From Zhongshania antarctica (GTDB lineage Bacteria > Pseudomonadota > Gammaproteobacteria > Pseudomonadales > Spongiibacteraceae): DNA of 64,000 nucleotides. The position numbers and the translations under genes are program-made. The stretch covers positions 587,713 to 651,712 of the forward strand of contig NZ_JACHHW010000001.1 of the NCBI RefSeq assembly GCF_014202945.1, written 5' to 3'. Of this stretch, positions 17,855 to 27,891 are shown in pieces; the first letter of the stretch is position 1, and each line of letters begins with the position of its first letter. A model generated the notes under the pieces. It was not told where the DNA came from. It did not search any database and worked only from the letters and a program-made list of their open reading frames with translations.

Positions 17855-18463
17855 ATGACTAATACCAAGAAAATGGTGACTGCAGTCGCTTTCGCTTCGA
17901 TCTCATCCCTCAGCATGGCTGGCCCTTTAGCGCCGGTTATCGGTGTATTAACTCAAGTCGACAATCAGCTTGGCGCCTTGATCGGCGGCGCAGGCGGACT
18001 CCCCGGTTTGGATGCACTACCCCTCGACCCAATGGTGCTACTGACAACACTGCCGGCCTTGGACGGCAGCTTGATCGGCTTAGACGCGCTGCCAAGCGAC
18101 CCTAGCGCATTACTTGGTGGAGGCTTACCAAGCCTAGACGTCCTGCGAATTGATCCCAGCACCCTGCTAAGCGGCGGCCTACCCAACGTAACTGATTATA
18201 TGGCTTTATTGAATGTTGGCTTGCCAACCATACCAGGTTTAACCTTCTTACCAATTGATCCTGGCGCACTACTTGGCGGCAGCCTGCCAGGCTTAGATGC
18301 ACTGCCACTTGACGTGGTATCAATACTTAGCGGCGGCCCGGTACCTGGCTTAAGTGTCCTTCCTATTGATGTATTTTCTGTGATTGGCGGTGACAGTTCA
18401 CCTGGCCTAGATGCACTGCCAATTGATATTTTGGCTATTGCCTCTTTACAACCAAATTACTAG
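17855..18463 (+). CDS. Exported Leu/Gly/Asp repeat protein of unknown function
   Basis: I do not recognise this family. The preferred start is the ATG at 17855, with GGGGAA 5 bases ahead. It gives 202 residues with a signal peptide (MTNTKKMVTAVAFASISS, cleavage near SMA-GPL). The mature protein is almost entirely about eight tandem copies of an 18-20 residue unit. The consensus is PGLDALPLDPxxLLxGGL, with variants such as GLDALPSDPSALLGGGLP and PGLDALPIDILAIASL. It has almost no charge except the Asp of each repeat, and no cysteine or catalytic motif. A regular solenoid or amyloid-like surface or matrix protein is possible. Nothing in the neighbourhood gives a function. Confidence 0.65.
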   Translation: MTNTKKMVTAVAFASISSLSMAGPLAPVIGVLTQVDNQLGALIGGAGGLPGLDALPLDPMVLLTTLPALDGSLIGLDALPSDPSALLGGGLPSLDVLRIDPSTLLSGGLPNVTDYMALLNVGLPTIPGLTFLPIDPGALLGGSLPGLDALPLDVVSILSGGPVPGLSVLPIDVFSVIGGDSSPGLDALPIDILAIASLQPNY

Positions 18464-18473
18464 AACGAAGTTA

Positions 18474-18509
18474 CCCATTAATGAGCAGCTATAGCCGTTC
18501 ATTAATGGG
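18474..18509 (+). terminator. Stem-loop after the repeat-protein gene
   Basis: CCCATTAATGA and TCATTAATGGG form a perfect 11-base-pair stem with a 14-base loop, 10 bases past the stop codon. No T-run follows (AATAAAAG), so it may be a weak terminator or an mRNA-protecting hairpin. Confidence 0.5.
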
Positions 18510-19156
18510 AATAAAAGAGGGCGCTGACTTACGTCGAAAAATTCTCAACCGTTATATCACTGAAATACATCAAATTGAGAATTGGTCGCCCCGCGTCTAA
18601 TACAAAAACCAATTGAAACTTAACGAAAATCACTCTGAGTTCAAGACCGCACTGGGTACCGGCACCAAAAAATTCTACGTAAACTAACTATAAACACCCT
18701 GTCTGAATATTGTCGCAGCGCTAAGAATTTCCTAGACGACCCGAGTAGTCTCAAGCAGATTGATAGAGATAGCTCATTTTTTAGCGGCCTACGGTCTCGC
18801 TTGGTTACTTAAACCCTGATCGGCGCTTTAATACCCAGCTTCGGCGGGCAATTTTAACCAACGATCAAGCCATCCGACGCTGTAGTATAAAATCGCAGGC
18901 GTGCCCCAGCCGCGTTCACAAACGCCGCTAACGGACTCTGGGCGCCCGCTAGCTAAAGGAAAGGTCGGAGGTAGCGAATAGTCAAAATACATCGAGCGTT
19001 GAAACGTTAGTGAATAAAACGGAATGTCCTGCTCTTGCCGCAAAAATATACCAATATTGTGAATTTCTGGATCTAGCGGAGAAGTGTATGCCAACGGTGC
19101 AAAGCCATAAAAATCAAGGCCGAAACACGTACTCAACAGACGGAAAAAGCAACTCC
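18510..19156. other. Intergenic stretch with one doubtful open frame
   Basis: A minus-strand open frame at 18828-19136 (102 residues) reads like protein (IGIFLRQEQDIPFYSLTFQR, then SMYFDYSLPPTFPLASGRPE, ending WLDRWLKLPAEAGY). It has no recognisable ribosome site and no family I can name. It may be the 3' end of a lost gene. The rest shows nothing. Confidence 0.35.
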
Positions 19157-19394
19157 CACTATTAATTAACGCTCAATGAGAGGCCTAAATAGTCGTCATT
19201 TTGCGGCCTTCATAATTATACCAACTACATAAGCGTTATTTTCAGCAAAGTAGATAATCGCCAAATAGTGTTATTTTTGTGCTGACATAACTCCATCGAC
19301 CGAGAGAAATTACGGAAATTTTGAGAAAAAAAACGCGCCATAGGCGCGAAAAGTAATGCGGGACAACAGACCTGACAGACAGCAATGGACCTCC
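19157..19394. repeat. Sequence downstream of pyruvate kinase, original copy
   Basis: This stretch, including the terminator hairpin, is the intact partner of the duplicate at 4640-4873. Similarity begins at CACTATTAATTAACG and runs without large gaps into the end of the pyruvate kinase gene. Confidence 0.85.
19326..19349 (-). terminator. Rho-independent terminator of gap-pyk
   Basis: On the minus strand CGCGCC-TAT-GGCGCG (19334-19348) is a perfect 6-base-pair stem followed by eight T (19333-19326), about 45 bases past the pyruvate kinase stop codon. This is a textbook intrinsic terminator. Confidence 0.85.
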
Positions 19395-20843
19395 CTAGCC
19401 CAAGCGGTCACCCACATTGACAATCTTAATGGTGTTAGTGCCACCATGAACGTTGTTGTAATCCCCTTTTGAGAGAATCACCCAATCCCTTTCTGCAACC
19501 AAGCCGCGACGCAGCAGTTCGGAAACCACACTCTCGTTTATTTTGTCTGCGGGCACATCGGCAACTTGGTAGCTTATTGGTATAACGTTGCGATACAAAG
19601 CCACGCGACTTTCGGTTTTCGCGTTCGGTGTAAACGCAAATACCGGTATATCGGAGAAAATACGGGTCATTAGCAGCGGTGTATTTCCGGTTTCCGTTAA
19701 GCTGATAATCACGGTCACGCCTTGCATATGGTTGGCAATATACATCGCCCCCATGGCAACGGACTCATCGGCCGCAACAAAGTTTTCATGCAAGCGGTGC
19801 GACGACACCCGCGATTCAGGATGTTTTTCTGCGCCGAGGATAACCCGATCCATCGCCGCAACCGCCTCAACAGCGAAGCGCCCCGCTGCAGTCTCGCCGG
19901 AGAGCATCACCGCGTCGGTACCATCTAAAACAGCGTTAGCCACATCAAATACTTCGGCACGGGTCGGCAGCGGACTGTCGATCATACTCTCCATCATTTG
20001 CGTTGCGGTGATTACCACTTTCTGTAATGCGCGACTGCGCTTTATCAAATACTTCTGCACACCAATCAAGGCAGCGTCGCCAATTTCCACCCCAAGGTCA
20101 CCACGAGCAACCATCACCACATCTGAGGCGCGAATAATATCGTCTAGCAGATCGAGATCGGCCACGGCTTCAGCCCGCTCAATCTTGCTTACAATGCCGG
20201 CTTTGCCGCCAGCATTAATAAGTGCTTTGCGGGCGCGGTGCAAGTCGTCTGGACTGCGCACGAATGATACGGCGAGATAGTCCACGTCGATCTCGGCCGC
20301 GAGCAAAATATCGGCAAAATCCTTTTCAGTCAGCGCGCTGGCCGCTAGACCGCCACCTTCCAAATTAATGCCTTTGTTGTTCGAAAGACTGCCACCCACG
20401 ATGACCTGTGTAATAATTTTAGATCCTAATTTTCGCTCTACCTCCAGCACTATGCGACCGTCGTCCAACAGTAGCCTGTCACCAATTGCGACTTCATCAG
20501 GCAGGCTAGTGTAATCAAGACCTACGCCGTCAATGCTGCCACCGTCACTCGGCAGGCTCGCATCCAGAGTAAAAATTTGACCGTTTTCAAGTGTTACTGA
20601 TCCTGCAGAAAAACGCGATATTCGGACTTTAGGGCCCTGCAAATCACCCAGCACAGCGACACTCCGACGATGCTGTTTTGCCAGCGCCCTAACCTCTTCG
20701 GCGCGACGACGATGGTCGGCTGGGCAGCCGTGAGAAAAATTAAGCCGAACCACATTGGCACCAGCAAGTATTAGCTTTTCTAGCACGCCTTCGCCGTCGG
20801 TAGCTGGGCCTAGGGTGGCAACAATCTTGGTGCGGCGAATCAT
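19395..20843 (-). CDS. pyk: Pyruvate kinase
   Basis: This 482-residue pyruvate kinase converts phosphoenolpyruvate and ADP to pyruvate and ATP in the cytoplasm. The N-terminus [15 protein letters not shown] and LNFSHG hold the nucleotide-site residues. The substrate/Mg region is [13 protein letters not shown], and the signature lysine lies in [13 protein letters not shown] text (IVSKIERAE). TATQMMESM and LSGETAAG complete the barrel, and a C-terminal allosteric domain ends [11 protein letters not shown]. Length fits the PykA/PykF range. The start overlaps the gap stop codon as ATGA, so the two are translationally coupled and share the HexR-controlled promoter. It finishes the Entner-Doudoroff route encoded nearby. 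A truncated duplicate is at 4874-5180. Confidence 0.95.
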   Translation of the reverse strand: MIRRTKIVATLGPATDGEGVLEKLILAGANVVRLNFSHGCPADHRRRAEEVRALAKQHRRSVAVLGDLQGPKVRISRFSAGSVTLENGQIFTLDASLPSDGGSIDGVGLDYTSLPDEVAIGDRLLLDDGRIVLEVERKLGSKIITQVIVGGSLSNNKGINLEGGGLAASALTEKDFADILLAAEIDVDYLAVSFVRSPDDLHRARKALINAGGKAGIVSKIERAEAVADLDLLDDIIRASDVVMVARGDLGVEIGDAALIGVQKYLIKRSRALQKVVITATQMMESMIDSPLPTRAEVFDVANAVLDGTDAVMLSGETAAGRFAVEAVAAMDRVILGAEKHPESRVSSHRLHENFVAADESVAMGAMYIANHMQGVTVIISLTETGNTPLLMTRIFSDIPVFAFTPNAKTESRVALYRNVIPISYQVADVPADKINESVVSELLRRGLVAERDWVILSKGDYNNVHGGTNTIKIVNVGDRLG

Positions 20844-21883
20844 GCGGCGTGACTTCCTTTGCTGTTTACTGCAGGTTTTGCCGCAGCCATCAACGCTAAG
20901 CAGTTATCCAGCATTCGATTTGAGAAACCCCACTCATTGTCGTACCACGCCATGACTTTCACCATTCGGCCATTTACCCGAGTCTGTAATGAATCAAATA
21001 TAGACGATGCTGGCTGGTGATTAAAATCAATCGACACTAACGGCGCATCGTTGTAAACCAAAATACCCGACATAGCGCCGTCGGCCGCCGCTCTAATCAG
21101 GCTATTAACTTCTTCTATTGAGGTGTCGCGGCTGGCCAGGAAATTGAAATCAACTAAGGAGACATTAATGGTTGGTACCCGCACCGCCATGCCATCCAAT
21201 TTACCCGCCAACTCGGGAAGCACCAAGCCAACAGCCTGAGCAGCGCCAGTCTTGGACGGAATCATCGACTGGCTCGCCGCACGCGCCCTATAAAGATCGG
21301 CGTGGTAAACATCATGTAAGTTTTGGTCATTGGTAAAGGCGTGAATCGTGGTCATGGAGCCCCGTTCAATACCAAGGCCGTCGTTAAGCACTTTGGCAAC
21401 AGGTGCGAGGCAATTTGTTGTGCATGATGCGTTAGAAATCACCTCACTGCGCGCATTTAACACCTGGTCGTTTACGCCGTAGACAACGGTTGCATCCACG
21501 CCGCTGGCGGGCGCCGATACAATAACTTTGCGTGCCCCAGCACGGATATGTGCAGCGGATTTGTCCCGAGACGTAAACAAGCCGGTACATTCAAAAACCA
21601 CATCAATGGCCAGATCGTCCCACGGCAATTTCGCGGGATCGCGCTCAGCAAAGGTAAGGATTCGATCACCGTTCACCATTAAGGCGCCCTCGGCCGTTTC
21701 GACCCTCCCATTGAAGCGCCCGTGCACAGAATCGTAGCGTGTCAGATGAGCATTTGTGGTGTTGTCGGCGAGATCGTTAATTGCCACTAGCTCTACAGAA
21801 TCGCTATAGCCAGACTCATAGAGAGCACGAAGAATGTTTCTGCCTATACGGCCATAACCATTTATTGCAGCGCGGATCTTCAT
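20840..21883 (-). CDS. gap: Glyceraldehyde-3-phosphate dehydrogenase
   Basis: This NAD-dependent glyceraldehyde-3-phosphate dehydrogenase of 347 residues is counted from the ATG at 21883. A TTG at 21889 is an alternative. AAAGG lies 8 bases before the [16 protein letters not shown] is the dinucleotide-binding loop. INDLAD carries the Asp that favours NAD. The catalytic Cys154 is in SNASCTTNC, and [12 protein letters not shown] closes the protein. It oxidises the G3P made by KDPG aldolase to 1,3-bisphosphoglycerate. It is first in the gap-pyk unit and divergent from hexR, with two HexR boxes between them. Confidence 0.95.
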   Translation of the reverse strand: MKIRAAINGYGRIGRNILRALYESGYSDSVELVAINDLADNTTNAHLTRYDSVHGRFNGRVETAEGALMVNGDRILTFAERDPAKLPWDDLAIDVVFECTGLFTSRDKSAAHIRAGARKVIVSAPASGVDATVVYGVNDQVLNARSEVISNASCTTNCLAPVAKVLNDGLGIERGSMTTIHAFTNDQNLHDVYHADLYRARAASQSMIPSKTGAAQAVGLVLPELAGKLDGMAVRVPTINVSLVDFNFLASRDTSIEEVNSLIRAAADGAMSGILVYNDAPLVSIDFNHQPASSIFDSLQTRVNGRMVKVMAWYDNEWGFSNRMLDNCLALMAAAKPAVNSKGSHAA

Positions 21884-21910
21884 AGCCAATACCTTTACCG
21901 AACGTGTTAA

Positions 21911-21925
21911 TGTTATTTAATTACA
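21911..21925. promoter_or_regulatory. HexR box (near-perfect palindrome)
   Basis: TGTTATTTAATTACA matches the known HexR operator pattern TGTAATNNNATTACA except at one position. It lies 28 bases upstream of the gap start, so HexR bound here would affect gap-pyk transcription. Confidence 0.7.
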
Positions 21926-21961
21926 AGATAACACCTACAAAAGACAATTAAAACAATTTAA

Positions 21962-21976
21962 TGTAATGCAATTACA
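21962..21976. promoter_or_regulatory. HexR box (perfect palindrome)
   Basis: TGTAATGCAATTACA is a perfect match to the HexR operator. It lies in the 231-base space between divergent gap and hexR and could serve both promoters, giving autoregulation of hexR. KDPG relieves HexR repression in characterised Pseudomonas and Shewanella systems. Confidence 0.85.
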
Positions 21977-22114
21977 CAAATTATAGTATAGGCATCTCGA
22001 AGTCTTTGGATAAGATCACCAGCTTGTTGAAAACATTAGTGTTTCAGGTAATGCTGCGCTCCGTGGCATATTTATCTTCGCGGTCGACCGCCGCCAAACA
22101 CCGGAATTTAGATA

Positions 22115-22996
22115 ATGAACATTCTGCATTTAATCAAAGTTCAGCGTGATCAGCTCAGTAAAGCCGAGGCCAAGGTCGCAGATGAAATTTTGGCGGCGCC
22201 CGAAGAGGCGATGAATATGGCAACCGCCGAGCTTGCTAGCCGTGCGGGAGTAAGTGACCCTATGGTGTCGCGCTTTTGCCGCAGCGTGAGCTGCAACAGC
22301 TTTCCAGAGCTTAAAGTGCAACTTGCTAAAGCCCTAGCCCACCGCGCCAGCTTTATCAGTGAAGCGGTGTCAAAAGGTGATACAGCCCATACCGTTATCG
22401 AAAAACGCATTAACTCCAATCAAGCGGCACTTGAATATTTGCGTAGTCACCTCGACACTCAATCGATAGATGCCGCGGTTAAAGCCATGAGCGGTGCGCG
22501 GCAAATTATTATTGCAGGCATGGGCGGAGCCGCCGCCATCGCCAAAGATGCGCAACATAAACTATTTCGTCTTGGGATTCCCACCGTGGCCTACGACGAC
22601 CATCTAATGATGCGAATGGCTGCCGCTGGCGCTTCGTCAAAAGACTGTTTTTTAATATTCTCAGTAACCGGCCGCACCAACGCGATGATTGAAATAGCCG
22701 AATTGGCGAAACAAAGCCAAGTGACCCTGATCACTATTACTAATCCCGATTCGCCATTAGCCAAACTGGCCGATATCACCATTACTTCCGGTGACGAGCT
22801 GGAAGACACTACCATTTACGTACCAATGACCACTCGAATTATTATCTTAACCATCATCGATATAATAGCAACGGCCTTAGCCCTCGCTCAGGGCCCCGCC
22901 GCCGAAGCCCAACTAACAAAAGTGAAACACAGCCTCGATACTACCAAGCGTAAGGCAAGCGCTGAGCGCAAAACCTCAAAAAACAGTAAGCCCTAA
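22115..22996 (+). CDS. hexR: HexR, RpiR-family regulator of central carbon metabolism
   Basis: This 293-residue transcription factor has an N-terminal RpiR-type helix-turn-helix (residues about 1-77, including ATAELASRAGVSDPMVSRFC) and a C-terminal SIS sugar-phosphate-binding domain (about 110-270, with QIIIAGMGGAAAIAKDAQHK and FSVTGRTNAMIEIAELAK). HexR proteins sense KDPG and control zwf, edd, eda, gap and related genes. Three matching operators in this window lie upstream of gap, between gap and hexR, and upstream of edd, which supports the name. It converges with eda, with only five bases between the stop codons. Confidence 0.93.
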   Translation: MNILHLIKVQRDQLSKAEAKVADEILAAPEEAMNMATAELASRAGVSDPMVSRFCRSVSCNSFPELKVQLAKALAHRASFISEAVSKGDTAHTVIEKRINSNQAALEYLRSHLDTQSIDAAVKAMSGARQIIIAGMGGAAAIAKDAQHKLFRLGIPTVAYDDHLMMRMAAAGASSKDCFLIFSVTGRTNAMIEIAELAKQSQVTLITITNPDSPLAKLADITITSGDELEDTTIYVPMTTRIIILTIIDIIATALALAQGPAAEAQLTKVKHSLDTTKRKASAERKTSKNSKP

Positions 22997-23001
22997 ATCC
23001 A

Positions 23002-23628
23002 TTACGCCGCCAGTCCCGCAGCCATGCGTGACAGGCGTTCTATTTCTGCCCAATCGCCCGCCGCTATCGCCGCTTTATCCAGCATCCAGGTACCGCCAAC
23101 ACAGGCAACATTGGCCAAGCTAAGATATTCCATCACGTTATCGGGATTTATGCCGCCCGTTGGACAAAAGCGCAATTGTGGCAATGGCCCTAATATCGAC
23201 TTCAACATGGGCACCCCGCCCGCAGCCTCAGCCGGGAAAAATTTTAGGTGGCGCTGGCCCTGCTCGAGCAATAACATTGCCTCGCTCGGACTATTCACCC
23301 CTGGCAACAAGGGAATACCTTCGGCGCGAGCGGCTTCAAGCAGCGTCAATGTACAGCCCGGACTTACTAAAAATTCCGCACCTGCTTCCTTGGCATTGCG
23401 CACGTCTTCAGCGGTAACTACCGTACCGGCACCAACCACTGCATCAGGTAATGCCTTGCGAATAGCACTAATGGCCGCCAAACCAAACTCTGTTCGCAAA
23501 GTAACCTCAAGTACTTTAAGGCCGCCGTTGTAAAGCGCAGTTGCCAGTGGCACTGCGTCTTCTGCACGATCAATAACAATAACCGGAATGACTGGGCACA
23601 GATCCATAATTTCATCTAAGTTGCGCAT
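23002..23628 (-). CDS. eda: KDPG aldolase (2-dehydro-3-deoxyphosphogluconate aldolase)
   Basis: This 208-residue class I aldolase splits KDPG into pyruvate and glyceraldehyde-3-phosphate, the last step of the Entner-Doudoroff pathway. The Schiff-base lysine is Lys129 in HLKFFPAE. Glu41 and Arg45 in LEVTLRT are the other active-site residues, and CPTGGINPDN binds phosphate. Length is typical. It is the last gene of edd-zwf-pgl-eda, 34 bases after pgl. G3P goes on to the gap product encoded nearby. Confidence 0.95.
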   Translation of the reverse strand: MRNLDEIMDLCPVIPVIVIDRAEDAVPLATALYNGGLKVLEVTLRTEFGLAAISAIRKALPDAVVGAGTVVTAEDVRNAKEAGAEFLVSPGCTLTLLEAARAEGIPLLPGVNSPSEAMLLLEQGQRHLKFFPAEAAGGVPMLKSILGPLPQLRFCPTGGINPDNVMEYLSLANVACVGGTWMLDKAAIAAGDWAEIERLSRMAAGLAA

Positions 23629-23662
23629 TTTTAATTTCCACTATTCAAAATAAAAAAGGTAT

Positions 23663-24376
23663 TTACGGGGCCCAATACACATCCACATCCACATCCACAT
23701 CGGTATTTAACACTGCGCTGACCGGTGTCGACATAAAGTCGCTGCTGGCCTTTGCTGCGCAATACACCGCATATTTTTCACTGCCAGTAATAAGCAAAAT
23801 TCGCTGCCGAGCCGCCAACAAATAAGGCAACGTTAAGCTCATACGCTCAGTGTGGGCGCCAGTCACTTCACTCTGCTGCGCGTGTATTACCGCGCAACGT
23901 GCATCGCCTGACGACATTGCATGAGCCAGCCCTGCGCCGTAGGGAAACAGCGATGCGGTGTGACCGTCACTGCCCATTCCTAACAGGCACACATCAGCCT
24001 TAGGCGGTAGCGCAGCAAACCACGTTTCGCAGTCTTGCAACCCTGCTTCAGCTGAGTGAGCCGCCGTTTTCATACCAATAAACCTCGCTGCTGCAGCGCA
24101 GCTCTGCAACAAGGACCGGCGGATAAACGCCTCATTGCTCGCAGCGTGCTCTTGCGTCACCCAGCGCTCATCGACAAGCGCCACTACGACCTTAGACCAA
24201 TCGAGCTGACGCTCCGCAAGTGCTTCATAAACCGCTTGTGGACTACTTCCACCCGATACCAGAAAACTTGCTGAGCCTCGCTCGATAATCGCCTCATTAA
24301 GCAGCTCACTAATGTGATGCACCACGGCTGTCACTAAGGATTGTCGCTCGTTAAAGCAATACTCGACCGCCGCCAT
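23663..24376 (-). CDS. pgl: 6-phosphogluconolactonase
   Basis: This 237-residue DevB-type lactonase hydrolyses 6-phosphogluconolactone to 6-phosphogluconate, between Zwf and Edd. FLVSGGSSPQAVYEAL, VVALVDERWV and LLGMGSDGHTASLFP are the family motifs in order. The ATG overlaps the zwf stop codon by one base (TAATG), so translation is coupled. Near the C-terminus the text DVDVDVDV is encoded by a short tandem repeat (23679-23701). The copy number may vary without breaking the frame because the unit is six bases. Confidence 0.93.
   Translation of the reverse strand: MAAVEYCFNERQSLVTAVVHHISELLNEAIIERGSASFLVSGGSSPQAVYEALAERQLDWSKVVVALVDERWVTQEHAASNEAFIRRSLLQSCAAAARFIGMKTAAHSAEAGLQDCETWFAALPPKADVCLLGMGSDGHTASLFPYGAGLAHAMSSGDARCAVIHAQQSEVTGAHTERMSLTLPYLLAARQRILLITGSEKYAVYCAAKASSDFMSTPVSAVLNTDVDVDVDVYWAP
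23679..23701. repeat. Hexanucleotide repeat inside the end of pgl
   Basis: The unit ACATCC (plus strand) is repeated about 3.8 times and encodes Asp-Val pairs near the C-terminus of 6-phosphogluconolactonase. The six-base unit keeps the frame if copies are gained or lost. Confidence 0.8.
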
Positions 24377-25845
24377 TAATGCTGCTCTCCAGCGTTAAAC
24401 CATTTAAAACCATCTTCGGCGAGTAGCTCGTCAGATTCCTCTGGCCCCCACGTTCCAGCCCTATACAAATGAGGATCCTGAGCATCCGATTGCCAGGCAT
24501 CAATAATTGGATCTATCCAAGCCCAGGCATGGGCCACTTCATCGCGATGAATAAACAAGCTCGGGTTGGCCGACACCGCATCGAGAATTAAGCGCTTATA
24601 GGCGTCGCTTTTAAACTTTTTATAGGTGTCGGAAAAATTAAGATTGAGGGTGGCGGGCTGCAGACGCATATCCAAGGTGTCGAGATCTTTGGCCATCATA
24701 GTGAGCTGAATGCTTTCTTCTGGCTGCAATCTAATAACTAAGCGGTTGGGCGCCAAGGCACCCGCATCACGATCGTAAACGCGATGAGAAACTTCTTTGT
24801 ATTGAATTACAATCTCGGCACAACGCTGCTTCATGCGCTTGCCGGTACGCAGGTAAAATGGCACCCGCGCCCAGCGCCAATTGTCGACATAGGCGCGCAG
24901 GGCCACAAAGGTTTCGGTATTGCTCTGCGCCTCGGCCAACTCTTCAAGATAGCCGGGCACCAATTTCCCTTTATGGTTGCCGGCAACGTATTGGCCACGC
25001 ACGGTATGCCGTTTTACGTCGTCACCGCGCATTGGTCGCAAAGACTCTAATACTTTTACTTTTTCGGCGCGGATACTGCTGGCTTTCATCTTGTGGGGCG
25101 ATTCCATAGCCACCAAACACAGTAACTGAAGCAGATGGTTTTGCACCATATCGCGTAGCGCACCAGCTTCATTGTAAAAACCGGCGCGCCCTTCCAAGCC
25201 AACGGTTTCAGAGATGCTAATTTGAACATGGTCAATGGATTTGGCGTCCCACAATTGTTCAAAAATAACATTGGTAAACCGCAACGCCATTAAGTTTTGA
25301 ACAGTTTCTTTGCCTAGGTAATGATCGATGCGGTAGATAGCCGATTCATCAAAATAGCGGGCAATCTCCTCATTAATCGCATTGGCTGTATCCGCGTTAT
25401 AGCCCAGAGGCTTCTCCACCACCACACGGCTACGCTCATCGACTAACTTATACTTAGCAAGGTTCTGGCAGCAAACGCCAAAAATAGCGGGCGGAATGGC
25501 TAAGTAATACACCCGCACCCGCTGGCGATATTCGTTTAATAGCTCGGCCATTGTCTGCCAAAAAGCACCCGACTCAGTAATATCAAGCTCTACCGGATAC
25601 ACATGTTCAATAAACGCTTGCGCCGCCTCTGTTCTGTACTCGCCTTCAGCTAAGTACTCCTGCAGGGCCTCATCAGCGTGCTGCAGGTATGCCGACTGCT
25701 CTTGCGCATTTCGGCAACAGGCAATCACCCTTGAACTAGCGGGCAATTTGTCCTCGCAATAACTGCGATACAGCGCGGGAATAAGCTTACGAAACGAGAG
25801 ATCGCCAGCACCACCAAAAATGACAATATCAAAGGGCTCTGTCAT
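24376..25845 (-). CDS. zwf: Glucose-6-phosphate 1-dehydrogenase
   Basis: This 489-residue enzyme oxidises glucose-6-phosphate to 6-phosphogluconolactone, making NAD(P)H. The N-terminal Rossmann loop is IFGGAGDLSFRKLIPAL. VVVEKPLGYN and the substrate-site signature YRIDHYLGKETVQN are intact, and MQNHLLQ-type text (VQNHLLQLLCLVAME) follows. Length is typical of bacterial Zwf. It lies 76 bases after edd and overlaps pgl, in a HexR-controlled unit. It also serves as the entry for F6P made by the polyol genes after isomerisation by Pgi. Confidence 0.95.
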   Translation of the reverse strand: MTEPFDIVIFGGAGDLSFRKLIPALYRSYCEDKLPASSRVIACCRNAQEQSAYLQHADEALQEYLAEGEYRTEAAQAFIEHVYPVELDITESGAFWQTMAELLNEYRQRVRVYYLAIPPAIFGVCCQNLAKYKLVDERSRVVVEKPLGYNADTANAINEEIARYFDESAIYRIDHYLGKETVQNLMALRFTNVIFEQLWDAKSIDHVQISISETVGLEGRAGFYNEAGALRDMVQNHLLQLLCLVAMESPHKMKASSIRAEKVKVLESLRPMRGDDVKRHTVRGQYVAGNHKGKLVPGYLEELAEAQSNTETFVALRAYVDNWRWARVPFYLRTGKRMKQRCAEIVIQYKEVSHRVYDRDAGALAPNRLVIRLQPEESIQLTMMAKDLDTLDMRLQPATLNLNFSDTYKKFKSDAYKRLILDAVSANPSLFIHRDEVAHAWAWIDPIIDAWQSDAQDPHLYRAGTWGPEESDELLAEDGFKWFNAGEQH

Positions 25846-25921
25846 ACCATTTCCTAATTATTTACGAGGTCAGTCACCAACAAGGGCGCATAACCGAAGG
25901 CTTCCTAGCAACCGTGGGCAA

Positions 25922-27733
25922 CTACATATCCATTACCGACGCACCGTGTTCGGCATCACTCACTAATTTTCTAAAACAAGAGAATAACTCGCGCCCCATA
26001 CCCTCTTGATGGCCACCAGCGTAAATCGCTACCGGCCGCTCGAACACAGATTCGTCAAGTACCCGCAAGACACTGCGCTCGGCGTCGAACTCGATCATAT
26101 CGCCGTCACGCAACCGCGCTATTGGGCCACCATCGAGGGCCTCTGGGCTCAAATGAATTGCCGCAGGCACCTTGCCCGACGCCCCAGACATACGACCATC
26201 GGTTACCAGAGCAACCTTGTAGCCACGGTCCTGCAACACACCAAGCAATGGCGTTAGCTTGTGGAGCTCAGGCATACCATTCGCCTTGGGCCCTTGAAAA
26301 CGCACTACGGCAATAAAATCGCGATTAAGATCACCAGAATCAAAGCGGGCCTTCATTTCATCTTGGTCATTAAAAATAACCGCAGGCGCCGTTAAGACTC
26401 GATACTCAGGCTTGACTGCCGAGGTCTTAATCACCGAGCGACCAAGATTACCCTGCAACAAGCGCAAGCCCCCTTCTTTGCTAAAGGGCTTTTCGACTGT
26501 GGCGATAATCTCTGCCTCCAAACTGACTGTCGGCCCATCGCGCCATACTAAACTACCATCCTGATCTAAAAAGGGCTCTTTGCAATAACGCCGCATGCCA
26601 CCTGCACCAGCGACCGTGCTCACATCGTTATGAAGCAGGCCGTTATCCAGCAATTCTTTAATTAATAGCGGCATGCCGCCGGCAGCCTGAAAATGATTTA
26701 CATCGGCGAGGCCATTAGGGTAAATCCGGCACAACAAGGGCACCACTTCCGACAGCTCGGCCATGTCTTGCCAATTAATAATTACCCCGGCTGCGCGGGC
26801 AATGGCGACGAGGTGGATGGTGTGATTCGTAGAACCACCGGTTGCCAACAAGCCAATAATGCCGTTGATAATGCTCTTTTCATTAATCATTTCACCGAGT
26901 GGCAAAAACTCCGGCGATAGCGGCGACAATGTATTCAGCGTAGCAACCGCCGCCTTGGTCATTGCTTCGCGCATCGGCGTGCCCGGATTAATAAACGAAC
27001 TGCCGGGCAACTGCATGCCCATAATTTCCATGAGCATTTGGTTGCTATTTGCGGTGCCGTAAAATGTGCAGGTACCGGCGCTGTGATAAGACTCACTTTC
27101 CGCCTTGAGCAATTCCGCTCGCCCTACCTTACCTTCGGCGTAAAGCTGGCGAATACGGCTTTTCTCGGCGTTGGGCAGCCCCGACTCCATCGGCCCTGCG
27201 GGTACAAACAAACAGGGCAAATGCCCAAAGGCCAGCGCACCAATTGCCAAGCCAGGTACAATCTTGTCGCACACACCAAGACATAAAACGCCATCAAACA
27301 TATCGTGAGAAAGTGCAACGCCAGCCGCCATCGCAATATTGTCGCGACTAAAAAGCGACAGTTCCATGCCCTCTCGCCCCTGGGTCACGCCGTCGCACAT
27401 CGCCGGCACACCACCAGCGAACTGAGCTACGGCGCCCAACTCGCGAGCCGCCGCTTTAATTTGCGCGGGGTAATCCTGAAACGGCTGGTGGGCCGACAAC
27501 ATATCGTTATAAGAAGAGACTATGGCAAAGTTCGCCGCGCGATCTATCGCCAGTGCAGACTTGTCGTGAGCATCTGAAGCGGCAAAACCGTGCGCTAAAT
27601 TACCGCAGGATAAATGCCCCCGCGACACCCCAGGGCGATGGGCGCGACGAATTTTCTCAAGATACGCTTGCCGACTTGCTGCACTGCGCTCGATTACCGC
27701 TTGGGTGACCTTGTTGATAACTTCGTTAAGCAC
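25922..27733 (-). CDS. edd: 6-phosphogluconate dehydratase
   Basis: This iron-sulfur dehydratase of the IlvD/Edd family converts 6-phosphogluconate to KDPG. The start chosen is the GTG at 27733 ([13 protein letters not shown]). It matches the family N-terminus and has GAGGA 8 bases ahead. An in-frame GTG at 27748 is less likely. Cys residues for the cluster are in [12 protein letters not shown] and [30 protein letters not shown] is the conserved C-terminal motif. The length of about 603 residues is typical. It is the first gene of edd-zwf-pgl-eda and has a perfect HexR box about 120 bases upstream. Confidence 0.95.
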   Translation of the reverse strand: MLNEVINKVTQAVIERSAASRQAYLEKIRRAHRPGVSRGHLSCGNLAHGFAASDAHDKSALAIDRAANFAIVSSYNDMLSAHQPFQDYPAQIKAAARELGAVAQFAGGVPAMCDGVTQGREGMELSLFSRDNIAMAAGVALSHDMFDGVLCLGVCDKIVPGLAIGALAFGHLPCLFVPAGPMESGLPNAEKSRIRQLYAEGKVGRAELLKAESESYHSAGTCTFYGTANSNQMLMEIMGMQLPGSSFINPGTPMREAMTKAAVATLNTLSPLSPEFLPLGEMINEKSIINGIIGLLATGGSTNHTIHLVAIARAAGVIINWQDMAELSEVVPLLCRIYPNGLADVNHFQAAGGMPLLIKELLDNGLLHNDVSTVAGAGGMRRYCKEPFLDQDGSLVWRDGPTVSLEAEIIATVEKPFSKEGGLRLLQGNLGRSVIKTSAVKPEYRVLTAPAVIFNDQDEMKARFDSGDLNRDFIAVVRFQGPKANGMPELHKLTPLLGVLQDRGYKVALVTDGRMSGASGKVPAAIHLSPEALDGGPIARLRDGDMIEFDAERSVLRVLDESVFERPVAIYAGGHQEGMGRELFSCFRKLVSDAEHGASVMDM

Positions 27734-27848
27734 GCTATTTATCCTCACTGGGTCAGCCTTCCATCGTCATATGGCAAGGCTACACTGGATCAAATCTAAA
27801 TTAACTAAATTAACTAATATACACGAAAAACTACTAAAAAAATTTAAA

Positions 27849-27863
27849 TGTAATTTTATTACA
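27849..27863. promoter_or_regulatory. HexR box upstream of edd (perfect palindrome)
   Basis: TGTAATTTTATTACA is a perfect HexR operator in the space between pgi and edd. It marks a separate promoter for edd-zwf-pgl-eda, so pgi and the polyol genes upstream can be controlled independently. Confidence 0.88.
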
Positions 27864-27891
27864 AAACAGCTTATGTAACTAGCATATTGAA

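Noticed and set aside
19588..20280. 230-residue plus-strand open frame opposite pyruvate kinase
   Set aside because: It is a shadow of the minus-strand gene with a composition typical of antisense frames (Ser/Arg/Thr-rich).
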